Shown: positions 39,109-48,349 of the stretch, piece by piece
How positions within the stretch are numbered: the first letter of the stretch is position 1
Layout of the letters: each line of letters starts with the position of its first letter
Origin: Kineobactrum sediminis
Lineage (GTDB): Bacteria > Pseudomonadota > Gammaproteobacteria > Pseudomonadales > Halieaceae
Assembly: GCF_002868715.1 (NCBI RefSeq)
Contig: NZ_PKLZ01000001.1
Coordinates: forward strand, 434,001 to 498,000
Direction of reading: 5' to 3'
Length of the DNA stretch: 64,000 nt
Position numbers and translations under genes: made by a program
Notes under the pieces: generated by a model
Databases searched by the model: none
What the model was told of the DNA's origin: nothing
The model's input: the letters and a program-made list of their open reading frames with translations, nothing else

Positions 39109-40608
39109 ATGGAACTCTCTGTTATCTACAGTCGTGCCACGGCCGGCATTGAAGCCCCGCTGGTGCAGGTTGAAACCCATCTTGGCAATGGCCTGCCCGC
39201 CTTCCACATCGTAGGGCTGCCCGAGACGGCGGTACGCGAAAGCCGCGACCGGGTGCGCTGCGCCATCCAGAATTCCCATTTCGAATTTCCCGATCGCCGT
39301 ATTACCGTCAACCTCGCACCCGCCGACCTGCCCAAGGAGGGTGGCCGCTTTGATCTGCCCATCGCCCTGGGCATACTCGCTGCATCGGGCCAGCTGCGCG
39401 CCAAAAACCTGGGCGCGCATGAATTTGTCGGAGAGCTGGCGCTGAGTGGGCAGATCCGCCCGGTGCCGGGCATCATCCCGGCAGCCCAGGCATGCACCGC
39501 AATGGGGCGACAACTGGTTGCACCGGCGGACAGCGCGGCCCTGGCGGCCGTTGTGGCGGACAGCCGGATCATTGCCGGCACCGACCTGCTGAGTTTATGT
39601 GCGCACCTGAATGGTCGCCATCCGCTGCAGCCGGTCGCCGCAACCCCGATCGTTGACAACCCCGCCTGTTATCCCGATATTGCCGATGTAATCGGCCAGG
39701 ATTATGCCCGCCGGGCACTGGAGATTGCTGCCTGTGGCGGCCATAACCTGCTGTTCTGTGGGCCGCCGGGCACCGGCAAGACCCTGCTGGCAAGCCGCTT
39801 ACCCGGGATTCTGCCGCCGCCCGACCTCGAAGAGGCTCTTACCTGTGCCGCGCTACACAGTTTTTACGACAGCACCGGCACTGACCATCTCTACCGCAGG
39901 CCCTTTCGCAATCCTCACCATAGCGCCAGCGCCGCCGCCCTGGTCGGTGGCGGCGCCAAGCCCAGGCCAGGTGAAGCCAGCCTGGCCCATGGCGGGGTAT
40001 TGTTTCTGGATGAGTTACCCGAATTCAGCCGCCAGGTGCTGGAAATGTTGCGCGAACCCATGGAGGCAGGGGCAATCACCCTGTCGAGAGCCAACCACAA
40101 GTTTACCTACCCCGCACGCTTTCAGCTGGTGGCGGCGATGAATCCCTGTCCCTGCGGCTATAACGGCGATAGCCAGCGTCATTGCCGCTGCACACCGGAC
40201 CAGATCCTGCGCTACCGACACCGTATATCGGGGCCGCTACTGGATCGGATTGACCTACAGGTAACCGTGCCACGACTGGCGCCCCGGGCGCTGCTTGCAC
40301 CCGCGACCCACGCCCAGGGCTCCGCGGAAATGAGGGCAAGGGTGATCGGCACCCGCGAGCGGCAGTTACGGCGCCAGGGCTGTATCAATGCGGTGCTGGC
40401 AGACCCACAGTTTAGCGAGGTATGTGCGCTGGCACCCCCGGTCAAGCACTACCTGGAGCAGGCCGCAACCGCCATGCAGTTATCCGGACGCGGTTTGCAC
40501 CGCAGTATGCGGGTGGCGCGCACCCTCGCCGACATGGCGGAAAACGACACCATCGCGGAAAGCCATATCGCCGAGGCCCTGGCCTTCCGCCAGGAAGACA
40601 GCGCTTAA
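39109..40608 (+). CDS. comM: Mg-chelatase-like AAA+ helicase ComM (YifB family)
   Basis: 499-aa protein. N-terminal Lon-like domain (about 1-165). The AAA+ domain has Walker A GPPGTGKT (near residue 219) and Walker B 'GVLFLDELPEF'. A Mg-chelatase C-terminal part has a zinc-type Cys cluster (NPCPCGY...HCRCTP, near 345-365). ComM promotes branch migration during natural transformation. The stop overlaps the convergent paaN stop by 4 bp. It marks the left edge of the accessory block. Confidence 0.93.
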   Translation: MELSVIYSRATAGIEAPLVQVETHLGNGLPAFHIVGLPETAVRESRDRVRCAIQNSHFEFPDRRITVNLAPADLPKEGGRFDLPIALGILAASGQLRAKNLGAHEFVGELALSGQIRPVPGIIPAAQACTAMGRQLVAPADSAALAAVVADSRIIAGTDLLSLCAHLNGRHPLQPVAATPIVDNPACYPDIADVIGQDYARRALEIAACGGHNLLFCGPPGTGKTLLASRLPGILPPPDLEEALTCAALHSFYDSTGTDHLYRRPFRNPHHSASAAALVGGGAKPRPGEASLAHGGVLFLDELPEFSRQVLEMLREPMEAGAITLSRANHKFTYPARFQLVAAMNPCPCGYNGDSQRHCRCTPDQILRYRHRISGPLLDRIDLQVTVPRLAPRALLAPATHAQGSAEMRARVIGTRERQLRRQGCINAVLADPQFSEVCALAPPVKHYLEQAATAMQLSGRGLHRSMRVARTLADMAENDTIAESHIAEALAFRQEDSA

Positions 40609-42317
40609 TCGGCAGCACCCCGGGTAGAAGGGGGAAGCGGAACAACCCCCATGAACTTGCATTGCACAATGCGAAAGCGACTGCTGACAAACGCCAGGTC
40701 CGCCAGGCAGGCGTTGCCGGCAGGGTTAAGCCCGGTTACGTGGTAGTCAGAATAGGCCGCCGCGAAATTGATCGGCATACCCGTAAGGTTACAGGCTACA
40801 GAGGCACCCGCATTGTGATAGGCCTCCACCGCATCCCCCAGGAATACGGGGTCGCTGGAATACACATGGGAGGTAATGGCGCCACATTCCCGGGCATTGG
40901 CAGTGGCATCCCGCAGGCAGGCCTCGGCCGATTCGTTGGCGATAATGAAGGATACCGGGCCGAAGACTTCTTTCCGGTACCAGTCGCGATCCGCTCCCGT
41001 AGCTGCGATGACCAGGGGAGTCGCGGTGCGGGCAACAGGGTAACCCGGGTTGGTATAAGGTGCCGAATCCCTGAGTACGCGGCCCTCGGCAATCGCCAGT
41101 TGCCGATAGTGATCAACGTTGGATAGTACCGAGGGATCAAACAGGGTACCGCAGAGCGTCGCAGCGGCGCGTGGGACGGCCAGCCAGTCGTCCACCGCAG
41201 CGCAGATGGCCGCTGCCACTTCCTGGTGCGACACCTGTTTACCCGCTACCTTGATCCCCTGGGCGGGAATATGGATATTCTGCACACTGGTGCACATCTG
41301 GGCCGAGGCCTGGCACAGGGAATGTGCAATCGCCCGGGCTGTCGCCGCAAGGTCCTCGGTGGACTCCACCACGACCGAATTACAGCCTGCCGTCTCTGTA
41401 TACACCTGCTTTCCAGGGCAGTTCCGTTCCAGCCAGGTGCCGAAGCGGGGGCTGCCGGTAAAGTCGATAATTGCCGTATCAGGATGCTCAACCAGGGCGA
41501 TCGTGGCCGGCGCTTCCCGGGTATCGGCTGCCAGGGTGACCAGATTCGGATCAAACCCCGCGTCGCTCAGTACTTCGCGACATACCCGTGCAACCAGAGC
41601 CACCGGCAGGGTTGCGGCCGGGTGCGGCTTCAATATCACCGGATTACCCGTGGCCAGCGACGCACACAACGCCGGATAAGTGTTCCACAAGGGGAATGTC
41701 GCACAGCAGATCACCACGCCTATACCGCGGGGCACCAGCCGGTATTGTTTATCCAGGCTGGCCACGCCGTCAGCGCCAAACTGGCGTTCCCAGTGCGCGG
41801 TAGCAGGCACATCGGCCATTGCCTTGTGCGCATAGGCCAGGGCCTCAAGGCCACGGTCAAGCGCATTGGCGCCACTGCCGGCAAAGGCCATGACATAGGA
41901 TTGCCCCGAGGTATGCATGGTCGCGTGGGCGTTTTCGAACAACTGCTGGCCGCATCGATGCAGGATCTCCAGGCACACTCCCACGCGCTCGTTGGGCGAT
42001 GCGGCTGCCCACGCAGGCCGCGCGCTGTTGATTGCCGGAAACAGTTGTGCGGGATCCACCCGCGGATAACGCACGCCCAATGGCTCCCCGGTATAAGGTG
42101 AAATTTCCTCACCCACCTGCTCTGTTTCACCAGGTTGTTGCAGGATAAAATCGTTGTTGAGCATGGCCTCGAACCGGGCCTGTCCCTCGGCCGGTTTGGC
42201 TTCGCCGTGAATCTTGCTGCTCGGGCTTTCCGGCCAGCCGCTCCAGGCATAACGTCGGGCGCAGGCATCCAGGGCCTTATCCAGCAGGGTTGCATGTTGT
42301 TCAAACCAGGGGGGCAT
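40605..42317 (-). CDS. paaN: aldehyde dehydrogenase-family protein PaaN
   Basis: 570 aa, ALDH superfamily, matching the phenylacetate-degradation PaaN subtype recalled as TIGR02288. It has an N-terminal extension (about 1-110) absent from ordinary ALDHs and the catalytic region 'YTETAGCNSVVVES' with an active-site-type Cys. The ATG at 42317 (MPPWFEQHATLL) has GGAG upstream. No other paa genes are nearby, so it may serve another CoA or aldehyde pathway here, such as the catabolic train 14 kb to the right. Confidence 0.85.
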   Translation of the reverse strand: MPPWFEQHATLLDKALDACARRYAWSGWPESPSSKIHGEAKPAEGQARFEAMLNNDFILQQPGETEQVGEEISPYTGEPLGVRYPRVDPAQLFPAINSARPAWAAASPNERVGVCLEILHRCGQQLFENAHATMHTSGQSYVMAFAGSGANALDRGLEALAYAHKAMADVPATAHWERQFGADGVASLDKQYRLVPRGIGVVICCATFPLWNTYPALCASLATGNPVILKPHPAATLPVALVARVCREVLSDAGFDPNLVTLAADTREAPATIALVEHPDTAIIDFTGSPRFGTWLERNCPGKQVYTETAGCNSVVVESTEDLAATARAIAHSLCQASAQMCTSVQNIHIPAQGIKVAGKQVSHQEVAAAICAAVDDWLAVPRAAATLCGTLFDPSVLSNVDHYRQLAIAEGRVLRDSAPYTNPGYPVARTATPLVIAATGADRDWYRKEVFGPVSFIIANESAEACLRDATANARECGAITSHVYSSDPVFLGDAVEAYHNAGASVACNLTGMPINFAAAYSDYHVTGLNPAGNACLADLAFVSSRFRIVQCKFMGVVPLPPSTRGAAD

Positions 42318-42394
42318 GGTAAATCTCCAGAAAGCCACGTTGTTCTCAACACGATAACAGTGCCACAAAGCGGTCTGTTTATGCAACCGAGTTT

Positions 42395-42410
42395 GGGGTG
42401 AAGCCACCCC
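42395..42410. repeat. hairpin between the efflux operon end and paaN
   Basis: GGGGTG-AAGC-CACCCC, 6-bp perfect stem with a tetraloop, 51 bp before the end of the RND permease gene in a 143-bp gap. No T-run on either strand. It may be a non-canonical terminator or paaN leader stem. Confidence 0.35.
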
Positions 42411-42460
42411 ACCGGGGTTTACCATGGGCTGGATTTCCCTCTCCTTTTTGTTGAACCGGG

Positions 42461-45400
42461 TCAGCGTGCGTCTTCTTCCTCGTTGTACACGTGAAAGTAC
42501 AGCGCCGGGATCAGGATCAGCGTCAGCAGCGTGGCTACCACAACGCCGCTGACCAGGGTCACGCCCAGAGGCTTCAGCGCCGGCTCGAACACCAGCGCGC
42601 CACTACCGAACACCACGGTGCCGGCGGTCAGGAGGATCGGGCGTGTCCGCACCAGGCCCGCGCTGATCAGCGCGTCGCGCAGTTGCATACCCTGGTCAAG
42701 GCTGAGGCGCGTGAAGTCCACCAGTAACAGCGCGTTGCGTACGACGATACCGACCAGCGCGATGACCCCCAGCACTCCCAGCCCGGCGATATCCAGCCTG
42801 GCAATCCAGTGCCCGGGTATGACCCCGATGAATACCAGCGGAATCGGGATCATAATAATCAAGGGCATGCTGTAAGAACCGAACCAACCGGCCAGGACGA
42901 CATAGATCAGTAACACCACGACTACCCCCGCCACGGCAAGATCGCGATAGACCTGTTGCGTCATCGCCCACTCTCCCCCCCAGTACAAAGCGGTTTCATG
43001 ATCACCGGCCGGCACGCCGATCCATTTGATTTCCGGCATGGTATCGAGCCGCTTCTCGAGTTGCCTGATAATATCCCGCTGCACCGAAACCGGCTGGCTT
43101 ACATCGCGGTTGACCCGCGCAGCGACATATACGGTAGGCAATTGTTGGTGGCGGTGACGGTTCGCGTCCCAGGACTGCTCATCGATATCGACCAGGTCCG
43201 GCAGCGATACCAATTCCCCGGAATGGCTCTTCACATACAATCCTGCCAGGTCGCTGGCCCAGTTGCGCAAGCCCTGCTCCAGCCGGACGACGACCGGTAG
43301 CGGATAGCGCTCATCCGGCAGGTCCAGCGCAGCCACGGTGCGCCCGGTCAGGGCAAGTTGCACCGCCGCGGCTATGCGGGCCGGGGCCACACCATGCGCA
43401 GCGGCGCGGTTCAGGTTCACATCCAGCCGAGTTTCCGGTCCGGTGAGCTTGGGGAAATGCTCGATGGCACCAATAGCCTTGTGCTGCTCGAACAGCTGTG
43501 TGATGACATCGGCCAGGTCATCACGCTGTTGAATATCCTCGCCCACGATCTCAGCCTGGATATCATTATCGCTGGATGGACCGGATGGGATACTACGAAC
43601 CCAGGCGCGGCCGCCGAAAGGCTCGAGTAGCGCCGGCAGCTGCTCGAAGGCCAGGTCCCGACTGATCTCAAAGCTCATTCGCTCGCGCTTTTCCGTGGGA
43701 GGAAGCTGTACATAGAGACTGGCGCGATGCGAGGAAGCGACCGGGATGTCTGGCGGACCTGGTGGCGGAACAATCAGCGGACCTCGCATACCCGCAAACA
43801 GTGTATAGGCTTCAACTTCGGGATAGCTGTGCAGCTTCCGTCCCACCACCGACGCCGCGGCCAGCGTTTGTTCCAGCGGGCTCCCGGGCGGCAACTCCAG
43901 CTCCACCACAAACACATCACGATCCAGAATCGGCACCAGCGTAAGCTGCACGGCCCGCAGGCCCACCATCGCAATACTGGCGACGAACAAAACGACCAGC
44001 ACCAGGTAGAGTAGCCAGCGCAGGGAAGCCGAGTCGAAAAAACGCTGCAGTGCCCTGCGGTAGGCATCGCTGAGTCGACTGTGCGGCAAATCGCTTTCGT
44101 CGGCGGTCGCGCCCTGCCCGCTGTCGTCGTCGCCATCCTCCCGGCTGTCCCCGGGTTCCCCGCCTCCGGAAGAGGAGGAACCCAGGATGCGATAGGCGAC
44201 GTAAGGCGTCACAGTCAGCGCAATAACCAGCGAAAATGCGATGGCAAGCGAAGTCCCGATCGGTATGGCCCGGGTATACTGGCCCATCTCGCCGGTAATG
44301 AAAGCAGTCGGCAGGAACGTGACGATGATCAGGAATACCGCGATTATGGTCGGGTTACCCACTTCGTCGACCGCCTTGACCGCCAGGTTGCGGCTGCTGT
44401 TGCCGGCTCGACGAAAATGCCGACGAATGTTTTCCATGATGATCACGTTATCATCGGCCAGCAAGCCGATGGCCAGGATCATCGCGGCGATTGAGACCGG
44501 GTTAAGCGTGTAACCCAGCCAGAGATAGGCGGCCGGCACAATGGCGAGACTGGACGGCAGCTGCAGTGAGACCCCCACTGCGGCTCGCCAGCCGAGCCCG
44601 ATCAATATGATGGCGACGACGGTGACGGTCGCGGTCGCAAAATTTTCCAGCACGCTGACTACGGTCTCGGTGGCCATGGCGCCGGCATCATGTGCGATCG
44701 TGAGCGCGACTGTCGACGGCAGCAGCGTTGCGGCCAGCTCGTCGAGCCGCTTCAGGGCTCGCGCGGTGACGGCGCTGATATTGGCATTGGGCACACTGGT
44801 CAGCGCCAGGCTGATCGCCGCAACCTCACCGTCGGAACCGCGTTGCCAGTGCAGACTGGCCGATTCGACCGGCGCCGGGCCGTCCACAACAGCGGCCACA
44901 TCGCGCAGGTAAACCAACCCGGCAGGACCGGCCCCTACCTGGATCCGTTCCACATCGGCTACCGTAGCCGGTAGCGAACCCACCTGAACCCGGCGGGTGC
45001 GGTCGCCCCTGAGTGGTTCAGCCGGCAGCCGCAGAGTCGCCGCCTCAATCGCTTCCGCCAACTGCAGCAACCCAATCTGGTGCGCCGCGAGTTGCGCGGG
45101 ACGGGGCTGGACCTGGACCTGGCGTGGCTGCCCGCCGAAGACCTCGACACTGCGCACCCCCGGTACCTGCTCCAGCTCGGCAACCATTTCTTCGCCAATA
45201 CGTCGAAGCTCGTCACTGCCGAGCCGGGCACTCGAGAGTGTCGCCATCAGACCGACCAGGATCTCGTCACCGACAGTGCGAATACCAACCGGACCTGCAC
45301 CCGCCGGCAGCAGGTGCAGATTGCTGTCGACGACTTCGGACAGCAGGGTATATGCATCGGAGTCGCTCAAACCGGTAACAAACTCGACGTCGACCAGCGC

Positions 45401-45682
45401 CGCGTCGCTGGAGGCAACCGAGCTGAACTCCACGACCTGCTCGAGCTGACTGATCCACGCGCCGACCGGACGTGCCACCAGTTCGTCGACACGTTCGGCC
45501 CCGGCGCCCGGGAACGGGATAACCAGCCGGGCGATGGGCACTTCAATTTCCGGGCGATCCTCGCGCGGAGTCATCGCCAGTCCCCAGGCACCGGCAAGCA
45601 GCGTGCCGATGACAATCAACGGAACCAGCTTCGAGTCAATCAGCCGATCCGCGACGCGTCCGGCGAAACCCAACTCGCTCAT
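42461..45682 (-). CDS. RND efflux transporter permease, second system
   Basis: 1073-aa inner-membrane pump. N-terminal TM (LVPLIVIGTLLAGAWGLAM) with 'REDRPEIEVP', the signature following TM1 in this subgroup. The TM4 Asp pair is in AIGLLADDNVIIMENI. Between the two TM bundles is an unusually long Ser/Gly/Asp-rich cytoplasmic loop (about 505-545: GSSSSGGGEPGDSREDGDDD). The ATG overlaps the adaptor stop as ATGA. The permease belongs to a more divergent HAE-type branch than the pump at 4.9-8 kb. Substrate unknown. Confidence 0.9.
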   Translation of the reverse strand: MSELGFAGRVADRLIDSKLVPLIVIGTLLAGAWGLAMTPREDRPEIEVPIARLVIPFPGAGAERVDELVARPVGAWISQLEQVVEFSSVASSDAALVDVEFVTGLSDSDAYTLLSEVVDSNLHLLPAGAGPVGIRTVGDEILVGLMATLSSARLGSDELRRIGEEMVAELEQVPGVRSVEVFGGQPRQVQVQPRPAQLAAHQIGLLQLAEAIEAATLRLPAEPLRGDRTRRVQVGSLPATVADVERIQVGAGPAGLVYLRDVAAVVDGPAPVESASLHWQRGSDGEVAAISLALTSVPNANISAVTARALKRLDELAATLLPSTVALTIAHDAGAMATETVVSVLENFATATVTVVAIILIGLGWRAAVGVSLQLPSSLAIVPAAYLWLGYTLNPVSIAAMILAIGLLADDNVIIMENIRRHFRRAGNSSRNLAVKAVDEVGNPTIIAVFLIIVTFLPTAFITGEMGQYTRAIPIGTSLAIAFSLVIALTVTPYVAYRILGSSSSGGGEPGDSREDGDDDSGQGATADESDLPHSRLSDAYRRALQRFFDSASLRWLLYLVLVVLFVASIAMVGLRAVQLTLVPILDRDVFVVELELPPGSPLEQTLAAASVVGRKLHSYPEVEAYTLFAGMRGPLIVPPPGPPDIPVASSHRASLYVQLPPTEKRERMSFEISRDLAFEQLPALLEPFGGRAWVRSIPSGPSSDNDIQAEIVGEDIQQRDDLADVITQLFEQHKAIGAIEHFPKLTGPETRLDVNLNRAAAHGVAPARIAAAVQLALTGRTVAALDLPDERYPLPVVVRLEQGLRNWASDLAGLYVKSHSGELVSLPDLVDIDEQSWDANRHRHQQLPTVYVAARVNRDVSQPVSVQRDIIRQLEKRLDTMPEIKWIGVPAGDHETALYWGGEWAMTQQVYRDLAVAGVVVVLLIYVVLAGWFGSYSMPLIIMIPIPLVFIGVIPGHWIARLDIAGLGVLGVIALVGIVVRNALLLVDFTRLSLDQGMQLRDALISAGLVRTRPILLTAGTVVFGSGALVFEPALKPLGVTLVSGVVVATLLTLILIPALYFHVYNEEEDAR

Positions 45683-46830
45683 GACCCGTCCAGCCGGACC
45701 CGTTGGCCGTCGGCCAGCGAATTTACCGCCTCGCCCACCACCACGCGCTCACCCACCGACAGGCCATGCAGAACATGCACCCGACCAGGCACCTGTAGGT
45801 CACCCGGTGGCGCAATGGATATCCAGCGCAGGTACACGCGCAGCTGCCCCCGGTTATCGGGCTCCACCACAAACACGCCATCGAGCTGGCCCCTTGGTAA
45901 CACGGCCGAGTCGGGAATCACCATGAACCCCCGGGTCGACCCTGCCGCGGGTAACTTGATCTCGACGACCATGCCGGGAGCAAGGCCCGGCGGAGGCTCA
46001 TCGATGACCAGCCGCAGCCGCTGCCCGACACCAGGCTGTTCAAGTGCCGGCAACAGCGCCTGGATCCGCCCGCTCATGCGCTGTTCGACACCCTCGGCGC
46101 GCAGCTGCAGGGTTGCACCGGACAACAGCCGCGCGCCGGTGTCCTGGCCGATGGCGGCGTTGATCTCCAGTCGGCTGCGGTCCTCGAAGATCACCAGAGG
46201 CGGGCCGGGCGCGACGAAGGTGCCAACATCGGCCAGCACTTCGCTGACCACACCGGCAAAGGGTGCCCGCAGCATGGCGTAATCAAGGTTCACCTCGATA
46301 GCGGCCAGTTCGGCTTCGGCCTGTTCCAGGCGCCGGCGCGCATCTTCGGCGGCGAGCTCAACCTCCTCCAGCCGGGCGCGGGCGATCAGCTGCTGCTCGA
46401 ACAGGCGCTGGAAGCGTTCCCGATTGCGATTTGCGGTATCCCGGGCCGTTGTCGCCGCCTGACGCGCCAGGCGGGCGGCACTCAACGCAGCTTGCAGGTC
46501 GCGCGCGTCGACCCGCAGTACCGGCTGCCCGGTCTCTACGGAATCTCCTGCCTCAACCAGCACTTCTTGCACGCTACCGGCCTGGCGGGTGCCGAGCCGG
46601 GCACGCCGCACCGGCGCGACGACTCCCGCGGCCCAGAATGTGGCTTCGGTGGAGCGGGATTCTACGCTGGCAACCTGCACCTCCATTGGCAAGGCGCCGG
46701 CGCCTGACTCGCTGTCGCCCGCGCCGGAATTCGAGTTGTCGCCGCAGCCGGGAAGAAGCGCCAGCATCGCGGACAAAACCAGGCATTGCTTCCTTCGCGG
46801 TTTTATTGATTGTTTTAACAGGAGACTCAT
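45679..46830 (-). CDS. RND efflux adaptor lipoprotein, second system
   Basis: 383-aa membrane fusion protein with a lipoprotein signal ending LLPGC (Cys29), followed by a Ser/Gly/Asn spacer. The coiled-coil hairpin is at about 105-170 (Ala/Arg/Glu-rich), with lipoyl halves on both sides and a beta-barrel. Its start overlaps the tolC-like stop (ATGA) and its stop overlaps the permease start (ATGA), so all three proteins are made from one coupled message. Confidence 0.9.
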   Translation of the reverse strand: MSLLLKQSIKPRRKQCLVLSAMLALLPGCGDNSNSGAGDSESGAGALPMEVQVASVESRSTEATFWAAGVVAPVRRARLGTRQAGSVQEVLVEAGDSVETGQPVLRVDARDLQAALSAARLARQAATTARDTANRNRERFQRLFEQQLIARARLEEVELAAEDARRRLEQAEAELAAIEVNLDYAMLRAPFAGVVSEVLADVGTFVAPGPPLVIFEDRSRLEINAAIGQDTGARLLSGATLQLRAEGVEQRMSGRIQALLPALEQPGVGQRLRLVIDEPPPGLAPGMVVEIKLPAAGSTRGFMVIPDSAVLPRGQLDGVFVVEPDNRGQLRVYLRWISIAPPGDLQVPGRVHVLHGLSVGERVVVGEAVNSLADGQRVRLDGS

Positions 46831-48212
46831 GGCGGTGCATCTCCCTCATCGGCCGGCAGCGCCAGCCGATAGCGCTCTGCCGCGAGCAAAGCCTTGAATC
46901 GGGCATTGATCTCGCGCGTTCGGGCAGCCAGCTCTTCGGCCTGTGCACGCAACAACGCGGTGATGTCGTCCAGGCCTTCGGCATAGCGCGCCTCAGTCAG
47001 CGCGAGCGCTTGCTCTGCATCCAGCACGCCTTTGCTGACGCTCTGCCAGCCCAGCACTTCGGCTGTCCACTCAGCATGGGCAGTCTGTGCTTCAGCCCAG
47101 GCCTGCTGGCGCAGGGCACGCAGGCGTACGCGCGTCTCTGCTTCGGTTGCCTGAGCTTCGTCGAGCGCGCCAATCTGGCTAAAACCCGCAAATAGTGTCC
47201 AGCGCAGGTGCACGGCCAGCAGCCAGCCGGTTTCATCGAATTCCAGCGGATCATTGCCATATAGACGATCGTAGCGGGCATAGAGATTGATATCCGGCAG
47301 CCAGGCGGCACGTGCGCGCCTGACCCCGAATTCGGCCGCCTCCAGGCCTCGCTCCAGAGCCTGCAGATCACGACGGTTTGACAGTGTTTCCTGGTTGATG
47401 ACTACCTCGGGTTCCGGAACCCGCGGCTGCGGAACCGGGTCGGTCAGGACCAGCTGCGCGTCGCCGTCCATGCCCAGTATCCGGCGCAGCATCGCGTGGG
47501 CCGAGATAACGCTGGCATCCGCGAGGGCAACCCGTGCCTCCATTTCGGCAACACGGGTGCGCGCACTGAGTACATCCACTGGCGCAAGCAGCTCCTGCTC
47601 GAAGCCGGCCTCGGCCTGGCGCAAGGCGCGCAAGGCGGTGGCCAGACCCTTCTGCTCGGCCGCCACCTGCCGGCCGGCGGTACGGGCACCAAAATAGGCC
47701 TCGACGACCGCCACGTCGACCTCCCGGCGACTTCTGTGCAAACTCAGTTCCGCCGCATCCAGCGCGCTGCCCGCCTGGTGATGAGCGTTCCACGCACTAA
47801 CATTGACCAGCGGCTGTACCAGCTGGATGCCCGCGACCTGGCCTTCCGCCGGGCCGAGTCCGCGCGCTCCAAACAATGCGGGAAACCCGGATGCGATGCC
47901 CGGCGGGTTGTCCAGTAACGAAGTATCCAACCGCAGGTGCGTGGCACTCAGGCTGATACGGGGCGAAAAGCCCTGGCGACTGCGTATCCGCGCGCCCTCG
48001 GCACGTGCTTTGCGCGCCCGATCAATTGCGATCAGGGGATTATCGGCCCGGGCAACTGCCAGGGCACGGTCAAGCGACAGTGCCGTTTCTCCGCTACCGG
48101 CCCCCGATTCCGTCGCTGCAATTCCAGAGGTGGCGAGTGCCAGCAAACCAAATGCGGCCAGGCATAGGCCGGGGATTGATTGAGCGCCTTTCGATTGAAT
48201 CCTGTGAATCAC
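46827..48212 (-). CDS. TolC-family outer-membrane efflux channel
   Basis: 461-aa exported protein. Signal region (hydrophobic about 17-31, ending GIAA), then two repeated OEP halves of long Ala/Arg/Glu-rich helices with short strand segments. This is the usual OMF length. The start is GTG with AAGGCGGAAG upstream. It is the first gene of the tolC-adaptor-permease operon and 137 bp downstream of the HxlR-type regulator gene on the same strand, so that regulator may control it. Confidence 0.88.
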   Translation of the reverse strand: MIHRIQSKGAQSIPGLCLAAFGLLALATSGIAATESGAGSGETALSLDRALAVARADNPLIAIDRARKARAEGARIRSRQGFSPRISLSATHLRLDTSLLDNPPGIASGFPALFGARGLGPAEGQVAGIQLVQPLVNVSAWNAHHQAGSALDAAELSLHRSRREVDVAVVEAYFGARTAGRQVAAEQKGLATALRALRQAEAGFEQELLAPVDVLSARTRVAEMEARVALADASVISAHAMLRRILGMDGDAQLVLTDPVPQPRVPEPEVVINQETLSNRRDLQALERGLEAAEFGVRRARAAWLPDINLYARYDRLYGNDPLEFDETGWLLAVHLRWTLFAGFSQIGALDEAQATEAETRVRLRALRQQAWAEAQTAHAEWTAEVLGWQSVSKGVLDAEQALALTEARYAEGLDDITALLRAQAEELAARTREINARFKALLAAERYRLALPADEGDAPP

Positions 48213-48349
48213 TAAAGCTTCCGCCTTGTCCCGATTTTGGGCCGCCAGGGGGCCGGGATCATCGTCTTGCCTGAATGAGTATAGAAGTACAGGAAATTTC
48301 TGCGGGCAGATCTTATCAGAGCCTGCAGCAGCGTTACGGAGTAGCCCCT

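Noticed and set aside
42395-42410. Intrinsic terminator of the second efflux operon
   Set aside because: The hairpin lies upstream of the permease stop in transcript order and lacks a T-run, so it cannot be its terminator.
45080-46282. 400-codon open frame opposite the second RND permease/adaptor junction
   Set aside because: Spans two coupled real genes on the other strand; Arg/Ser/Thr/Pro-rich, no motif.
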